From Oerskovia sp042887685 (lineage in GTDB: Bacteria > Actinomycetota > Actinomycetes > Actinomycetales > Cellulomonadaceae), in NCBI RefSeq assembly GCF_042887685.1, contig NZ_JBHVOS010000025.1, positions 1 through 64,000 of the forward strand: a stretch of DNA of 64,000 bases, written 5' to 3'. Positions 59,592 through 64,000 of the stretch are shown here, piece after piece (the stretch's first letter is position 1; each line of letters begins with the position of its first letter). Both the position numbers and the translations under genes were made by a program. The notes beneath the pieces were generated by a model. It was not told the origin of the DNA. It saw only the letters and a list, made by a program, of their open reading frames with translations, and made no database searches.

Positions 59592-60365
59592 ATGAACCCT
59601 GACGACGAGGCGCGCGACGCCCGAGGTGACCTGAGCGCGGGGGAGGTGGCGCCGTCGGGCGGGCGGGACGTGTGGCGTGCGCGGCTGGTCGCCGCGCTGC
59701 CGGGCCTGGTCCTGATCGTGATCGGCGTCCTGGGGTTCCTGGTCGTCTACGACTCGGTGCGCGAGCGCGACGACCTGTGGTTCACCGACGACGTCGTGCT
59801 GGAGTGGATGGTCGCGCACCGGAGCGAGGCCGCGACGACCGTGCTGACGTTCATCACCAACATGTTCGGTCCCGTGGTGCTGCCGATCCTCGTGGCCGTG
59901 GGCTGCCTGTGGTGGGGGCTCGCGACCCGGCGCTGGTGGGAGCCGGGGCTGCTCGTCGGGGCGATGATCACGTCGACGCTCGTCTCGACGGTCCTCAAGG
60001 CGCTCGTGGCCCGGCCGCGGCCCGACGAGTCGGCGATGGTCGTCGCGGGTGTCGAGCACAGCTTCTCGTTCCCGTCGGGGCACACGATCGGTGCGGCGAC
60101 CCTGGTGCTCGTCGGGGGATACCTCGTGTGGCGGCAGTGGAAGGAAGGGCGGCAGCGGCGCCTCGTGCTCGCGCTGTGGGTCGTGGTGAGCGTCGTCGTG
60201 ATCGTCGTCGTCGGTGGGAGCAGGCTGTACCTGGGCTACCACTTCGTGACGGACGTCCTGGCCGGCGCGAGCCTGGCCGTCGCGGTCCTCGGGGGAGTGG
60301 TCGTGATCGACCGGCTGCACGACCTGGGGCACGCGCGACGGCACGAGAGCCAGGTGTCGATCTGA
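59592..60365 (+). CDS. PAP2 family phosphatase
   Basis: 257-aa integral membrane phosphatase of the phosphatidate/undecaprenyl-diphosphate type, about six helices. The three PAP2 motifs are visible: KALVARPRPDE near 137, SFPSGHTIGAA near 160, and RLYLGYHFVTDVLAG near 215 (catalytic His residues in the second and third). The substrate is probably a lipid phosphate. Start ATG 59592 with TAGGCT 6 nt upstream. Only 1 bp separates its stop from the ArsR palindrome. Confidence 0.9.
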   Translation: MNPDDEARDARGDLSAGEVAPSGGRDVWRARLVAALPGLVLIVIGVLGFLVVYDSVRERDDLWFTDDVVLEWMVAHRSEAATTVLTFITNMFGPVVLPILVAVGCLWWGLATRRWWEPGLLVGAMITSTLVSTVLKALVARPRPDESAMVVAGVEHSFSFPSGHTIGAATLVLVGGYLVWRQWKEGRQRRLVLALWVVVSVVVIVVVGGSRLYLGYHFVTDVLAGASLAVAVLGGVVVIDRLHDLGHARRHESQVSI

Positions 60366-60366
60366 T

Positions 60367-60398
60367 TCTAAAGAAGTCTTGCGCAAGACTTCTTTAGA
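60367..60398. promoter_or_regulatory. 32-bp perfect palindrome, operator of the ArsR-MFS operon
   Basis: TTCTAAAGAAGTCTTG and its exact reverse complement, AT-rich in a ~73% GC region. It overlaps a -10 TAGAGT (60395-60400) placed 6 nt before the ArsR GTG, so bound regulator would block the promoter. It may also terminate the phosphatase mRNA. Confidence 0.85.
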
Positions 60399-60406
60399 GT
60401 TGTACC

Positions 60407-61150
60407 GTGTCTGTCATGCCACAGACCACCCCGCCCGACGACGGCGCTCGCCGGCCCGCGCAGCCCCCGGCCCCCGCCCAGCGCGACGAGGCCGTCACGA
60501 CCTCGGACCCGGAACGCATCCGCGCGCTGGCCCACCCGCTGCGGCTCGCGATCCTCGACCTGCTCGACGACGAGGGCCAGGCCACCGCCACGCGCTGCGC
60601 AGAGGTGACGGGGGAGTCGGTCGCGAGCTGTTCCTTCCACCTGCGCATGCTCGCCAAGTACGGGTTCGTCGAGCCTGCCGAGCGCGTCGGTCGGGAGAAG
60701 CCGTGGAAGCCCGTCGGCGCCGGTCGCACCAGCCGCTACGACCCCGAGCAGCCGGAATCGCTGCGCGCCGCGGGCGAGCTCGCACGGATCGTCGTCGACC
60801 AGGAGGCGAGCAGGGTCAAGCACTGGATCGACAGCGCGACCCGCCAGCCCCACGAGTGGCTGCTCGCGTCCGTCATGACCAAGAGCTCGTTCTGGGCGAC
60901 GCCCGCCGAGCTCACCGAGCTCTCGCGCGAGCTCCAGGCGATCACCGACCGCTTCGAGGGGCGCTGGGCGCACCCCGAGCTCCGGCCCGAGGGATCCCGG
61001 CCCGCCCGGCTCTTCGGCGTCGTCAACGCGGACCCCTTCGACCCGGACGCCCCCGGGGCCGCCTCCGACCCGGCCGCCCCCGGCGCGGGGACGTCCACCC
61101 CCGGCTCGGTCACGATCGAGCTGCCGACCGGCGAGGAGGCCGACGCATGA
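60407..61150 (+). CDS. ArsR-family (HTH_20) transcriptional regulator
   Basis: 247-aa regulator. The N-terminal winged-helix domain (DPERIRALAHPLRLAILDLL, ~29-48) has recognition helix region TRCAEVTGESVASCSFHLRML and a wing RTSRYDPEQ. The long C-terminal part (~120 residues) likely senses a ligand or forms the dimer. No metal-site Cys motif is clear, so it is not an obvious arsenic sensor. The GTG is 9 nt after the palindrome. The stop overlaps the MFS gene by 4 bp. Confidence 0.88.
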   Translation: MSVMPQTTPPDDGARRPAQPPAPAQRDEAVTTSDPERIRALAHPLRLAILDLLDDEGQATATRCAEVTGESVASCSFHLRMLAKYGFVEPAERVGREKPWKPVGAGRTSRYDPEQPESLRAAGELARIVVDQEASRVKHWIDSATRQPHEWLLASVMTKSSFWATPAELTELSRELQAITDRFEGRWAHPELRPEGSRPARLFGVVNADPFDPDAPGAASDPAAPGAGTSTPGSVTIELPTGEEADA

Positions 61151-62379
61151 GCACGACCACCGACGACGCAGCACTGGTCAAGCAGGCGCTGCGCACGCGC
61201 CCCTTCCGCCTCCTGACGGTCGCGTGGGGCTTCACGAACTTCGCGGACTCGGTCCTCGCGATCATCTTCGCGGTGTGGGTCAAGGACCTCACGGGCTCGA
61301 ACGGCACTGCGGGCCTCGTGTTCGCGGCCCTGGGGCTCCCGGCCCTCGTCTCGCCGCTGCTCGGACAGGTCGCCGACCGTGTCTCGCGCCGTCGCATGAT
61401 GATCGTCGCCTACCTCGTCGGCGCGGTCTCGCTGCTCTCGTTGTTCGCGGTCCGGGGGCCCGACCAGGTGTGGCTGATCTTCGTCGTCACGGTGCTGTAC
61501 TCGGGGATCGGGTTCGCGACGGCCGCGGCCCAGTCCGGGCTGATCCGCGACCTGCTGCCCGACGAGGCGCTCGGGGCCGCCAACGGCCGCCTCACGACGA
61601 TCGACCAGACGTTCCGCCTCGTCATGCCGGTCATCGGTGCGGGCGTGTACGTCGCCGTCGGCCCGCTGCCGCTCGTCGTCTCGGCCGTCGTCGCGTTCGT
61701 GGTCGCGGCGTTCTTCGTGTCCCGGATCGTGCTCGTCGAGACCCCGCCGACGCCCCAGGACGAGCGCGAGCCGTTCCTCGCCGAGGTCACCGCGGGCTTC
61801 CGCCACCTGGTCCGCACGGCCCCTCTCGGGGTCCTGACCGTCGCGCTCGCGGTCGCGTTCGGCGCCGTGGGCGTCCTCAACGCGGTGAGCTTCGCGGTCA
61901 TCGAGAACGGCCTGGGGCTCGGCCCGGAGATGCTCGGACCGATCTCGAGCGTCCAGGGCGTCACGGCGATCGTCGCGGGCCTCACGGCCGCGCGCATGAT
62001 CAAGCGGATCGGGTCGCAGCGCCTGGTCGCGCTCGCGCTCGGGATCGTCACCCTCGGGATCCTGCCCGCACTGGGCACGAACCTCGCCGCGATCATCGTG
62101 GGGATGGGGGCGGTCGGGCTGGGCGTCACGTGGGCGATCGTCGGGTTCGTGACCGAGCGCCAGCTCAAGACCCCGCCGACGCTGCAGGGGCGCACCTCGG
62201 CCGCGACGAACATGCTGCTCAACGTGCCGCAGCTCGTCATGACCGTGGTCGCGGCGGCCGTCGTCGGCGCGGTCGACTACCGCCTGCTCGTCGGGGTCAC
62301 CGCGGCGGGGCTCGCGGTCTCGATGCTGCTCTCGCTCAAGGGCTCACGGGAGTCGGCTGCGCAGGCTGCCGGAATCTGA
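61147..62379 (+). CDS. MFS transporter
   Basis: 410-aa major-facilitator transporter with 12 predicted helices. RPFRLLTVAWGFTNFADSVLA opens helix 1. The MFS A-motif-like loop GQVADRVSRRRMM follows helix 2, and a similar loop lies in the second half. Drug efflux is the usual role of ArsR-controlled MFS pumps. It is co-translated with the regulator. The stop codon TGA is the first part of a palindrome. Confidence 0.9.
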   Translation: MSTTTDDAALVKQALRTRPFRLLTVAWGFTNFADSVLAIIFAVWVKDLTGSNGTAGLVFAALGLPALVSPLLGQVADRVSRRRMMIVAYLVGAVSLLSLFAVRGPDQVWLIFVVTVLYSGIGFATAAAQSGLIRDLLPDEALGAANGRLTTIDQTFRLVMPVIGAGVYVAVGPLPLVVSAVVAFVVAAFFVSRIVLVETPPTPQDEREPFLAEVTAGFRHLVRTAPLGVLTVALAVAFGAVGVLNAVSFAVIENGLGLGPEMLGPISSVQGVTAIVAGLTAARMIKRIGSQRLVALALGIVTLGILPALGTNLAAIIVGMGAVGLGVTWAIVGFVTERQLKTPPTLQGRTSAATNMLLNVPQLVMTVVAAAVVGAVDYRLLVGVTAAGLAVSMLLSLKGSRESAAQAAGI

Positions 62380-62432
62380 GTGCGTGGTTCGGCTGCGGCA
62401 CGCCCGGCGTGTCGCAGCCGAACCACGCACTC
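62378..62432. repeat. Palindrome at MFS stop codon, probable terminator
   Basis: Perfect 20-bp arms (62378-62397 and 62413-62432). The left arm begins in the MFS TGA. The last 18 nt after the right arm's start (AACCACGCACTCAACGAG) recur exactly at 62593-62610, across an assembly gap. Confidence 0.85.
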
Positions 62433-62602
62433 AACGAGCTGGAGCCCGCGCGGGGCCCTGGAGCCCCCCCCGGAAGCGGTGCNNNNNNNNNNTTTGGTTG
62501 CCCGCCATATGGGCCTCCGGGGTGGGGCGGGCCCGGGGGCCCGAATTTGCCGGGGTTGGTGGGGGGCCCCCCCCCCCGCGGTCCCCCCCCCCAACCACGC
62601 AC
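62433..62602. other. Assembly gap with low-quality flanks
   Basis: Ten Ns at 62483-62492, followed by long G and C homopolymers (62500-62592) unlike the rest of the window. This is a contig join inside or beside a palindrome. No gene should be called across it. Confidence 0.85.
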
Positions 62603-63655
62603 TCAACGAGCAGCGAGCGCCTCGTCCACCGCGGCCTCGAACCGCACGCGTGCCCGACGGCGCAGCGCCCGCCAGGCCAGCACCCCACCGACCAGCAGGG
62701 TCGCCGCGGCGAGCGCCGACCACGGGACCGCCCACAGCCGGCCCTCGCCCGTGGCGAGATCCGCGCGGTGGGTGGCGGCGCCGTCGGGCAGGGTGGTGCT
62801 CGCCGTCGTGGCGACGACGGGCGCGAGGGTGACCGACGCGCCGAGCCACCCGAGCGGCGCGACGCCGCCCACCGTCCCCGTGAGCGTGAGCGCGTCGCCC
62901 GGCAGGAGCTCGGGCAGCTCGCCCAGCGCGACCGACACGCCGCCGACGCCCGCCGGGCCGGCGACCGTCGCCGAGAGCGGACCCGTGAGGCGCACGTTGC
63001 CCGTGTTGGTCACCGTGAACGTCAGCTCCGCGCCCCCGGTGCCCACGGGGTTCCACGCCCCGGCGTAGCCGGCGTGGACGGCCGTGACGGTCGCCGACGG
63101 GGCGACGTCTCCCGCGACCCGGACCAGGACGCGCGTGCCGAGGCGCCGGTCGACCGCGACCCCGCCCTCGCCCTCGCCCGCGCCCGTCACGAGCGAGGTC
63201 ACGAGCGCGGCCGTGTGGTCGCCGGGTGTGGCGTCGGCCGGGACGCTCAGCGTGAAGGGGACCGTGACCCGTTCGCCCGGACCCACCGCGACGCGCGGGA
63301 CGTCTGCCGTGATCCAGGCGCCCAGGTCCTCGGACGGCGTGCCCGCCGGCAGGACGTCGAGCGCACCCGTGGGCGAGGTGAAGGCGTCGGCCGCGTAGAC
63401 CGCGAGGTCGAGCGGGGCGTCGCCGTGGTTGGTCACGACGAGCTCGTCCGTGACCGTGGCCCCGGGGTCGAGGGCGAGGTCGAACGTCGGGGCGGAGGCG
63501 GGGGCGACGCCCCAGGTGACGGGCTCAGTGACGGGCTCGCCGTCGGGCGCTTCGAGGGCCACCGCCGGGGCGGCCGACAGCAGCGCTGCGACCACCCCGG
63601 CGAGGACGGCCGTCGCACCGCGACGACGACGGGCGGCCGCGGTGCGACGGTCCAC
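62603..63655 (-). CDS. DUF916 / WxL-interacting-type surface protein
   Basis: 350-aa exported protein of the WxL-protein peptidoglycan-domain type. The signal peptide is at ~12-33 (GATAVLAGVVAALLSAAPAVA). A beta-rich extracellular region follows, with repeats of Ig-like pattern (TVTDELVVTNHGDAPL, FTVTNTGNVRLTG). Near the end is a membrane helix (~308-328, SALAAATLLVGGVLAW) and a basic tail. Such proteins bind WxL surface proteins, and the gene beside it is WxL-like. GTG start at 63655. Confidence 0.82.
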   Translation of the reverse strand: MDRRTAAARRRRGATAVLAGVVAALLSAAPAVALEAPDGEPVTEPVTWGVAPASAPTFDLALDPGATVTDELVVTNHGDAPLDLAVYAADAFTSPTGALDVLPAGTPSEDLGAWITADVPRVAVGPGERVTVPFTLSVPADATPGDHTAALVTSLVTGAGEGEGGVAVDRRLGTRVLVRVAGDVAPSATVTAVHAGYAGAWNPVGTGGAELTFTVTNTGNVRLTGPLSATVAGPAGVGGVSVALGELPELLPGDALTLTGTVGGVAPLGWLGASVTLAPVVATTASTTLPDGAATHRADLATGEGRLWAVPWSALAAATLLVGGVLAWRALRRRARVRFEAAVDEALAAR

Positions 63656-63661
63656 GACCGC

Positions 63662-64000
63662 TCAGCCGATCGCGGTGAGCGTGAGCGTGGCGGTGTACGT
63701 GCCTGCGGCGGCGTCGACCGGGAAGCGCAGGTCGAGGTCGGCCCCGAGGACCGCGCTGCCCGGCTCGTGCCCGGCCGTGGCAGAGCCCAGGAGGGCCGAG
63801 TCCGCGAGGCCGTTGCCGCTCACGAGGCCCGAGGCCACGGGGGCGCCCGCGAGCGTCCCGCCGCCTGCCGTCACGAGCGACGGGGTCCAGCCGAGGTGCT
63901 TGCCGGGCAGCGTGCGCGATCCCGTGCCGGAGCCGCTCGTGAAGTCGTCGACCTGGGCGGAGACGGACCACGCGGGCGCCGTCGCGCGGGTGTCGGTGAC
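63662..64000 (-). CDS. WxL-like surface protein, partial
   Basis: C-terminal 112 residues of a protein that continues past the window edge; frame is open to base 64000. APAWSVSAQVDDF, then LPGKHLGWTPSL, and the closing AAAGTYTATLTLTAIG suit the cell-wall-binding end of WxL-domain proteins. It sits 6 bp upstream of the DUF916 gene on the same strand, so the two form an operon. No signal peptide is visible because the N-terminus is missing. Confidence 0.75.
   Translation of the reverse strand, partial: VTDTRATAPAWSVSAQVDDFTSGSGTGSRTLPGKHLGWTPSLVTAGGGTLAGAPVASGLVSGNGLADSALLGSATAGHEPGSAVLGADLDLRFPVDAAAGTYTATLTLTAIG

Noticed and set aside
62380..62832. Open frames running through the ten Ns
   Set aside because: They depend on unknown bases and homopolymer artefacts.

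Overview
The window is high-GC actinobacterial chromosome. GTG and TTG starts are common, many genes have a promoter -10 element 6-8 nt before the start codon (leaderless mRNAs), and the core gene order matches other Actinobacteria: plsC-gpsA, ddl, a DUF3515 gene, thiL, rpmB, a DAK2 gene, recG, rsmD, coaD, a sepIVA-like gene, a DUF177 gene, rpmF, rnc, mutM. Base composition and gene content suggest Micrococcales, possibly Promicromonosporaceae or Cellulomonadaceae. That placement is inference. I found no transposase, integrase, phage gene or CRISPR array.

Layout. 0-12.4 kb: a two-component system, phospholipid genes (plsC, gpsA), a transsulfuration enzyme, an acyl-CoA dehydrogenase, ddl and thiL, then a thioredoxin-reductase-like flavoprotein divergent from an XRE-cupin regulator. 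12.4-22.9 kb: the conserved translation, repair and coenzyme A block. 22.9-28.1 kb: a 2-hydroxyacid dehydrogenase and an amino-acid transporter / small membrane protein / M20 dipeptidase operon. 28.1-34.6 kb: cytochrome bd oxidase and its ABC exporter (cydABDC) with a Rex operator. 35-42.4 kb: RNase E/G, thymidine kinase, a methyltransferase, tRNA-Leu, a peroxiredoxin and a GroES-like protein. 42.6-45.2 kb: two identical tRNA-Lys genes, then a TrpB2-type enzyme behind a leader peptide with tandem Trp codons, then trmB. 45.2-49.5 kb: small lipoprotein, kinase, MarR and flavoprotein genes. 49.5-53.2 kb: a glycine-betaine-type ABC transporter. 53.2-58.3 kb: an ATP-grasp protein, a small membrane protein with a second Rex operator, and a methyltransferase/flavoprotein pair likely making 10-methyl fatty acids. 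58.3-64 kb: tRNA-His, orn, a PAP2 phosphatase, an ArsR-MFS operon with a 32-bp perfect operator, an assembly gap, and a DUF916/WxL-like surface-protein pair cut by the window edge.

The best leads are regulatory and non-coding. They are a Trp-codon leader and probable attenuator in front of trpB2; two Rex operators, one beside a membrane protein of unknown function; a family of extragenic palindromes with a shared core (three copies, two bracketing one lipoprotein gene); a 22-bp tandem array between recG and rsmD; and an apparent ATC start in the DUF177 gene before rpmF. I found no new defence or mobile system. What is new here looks like regulation and repeats.
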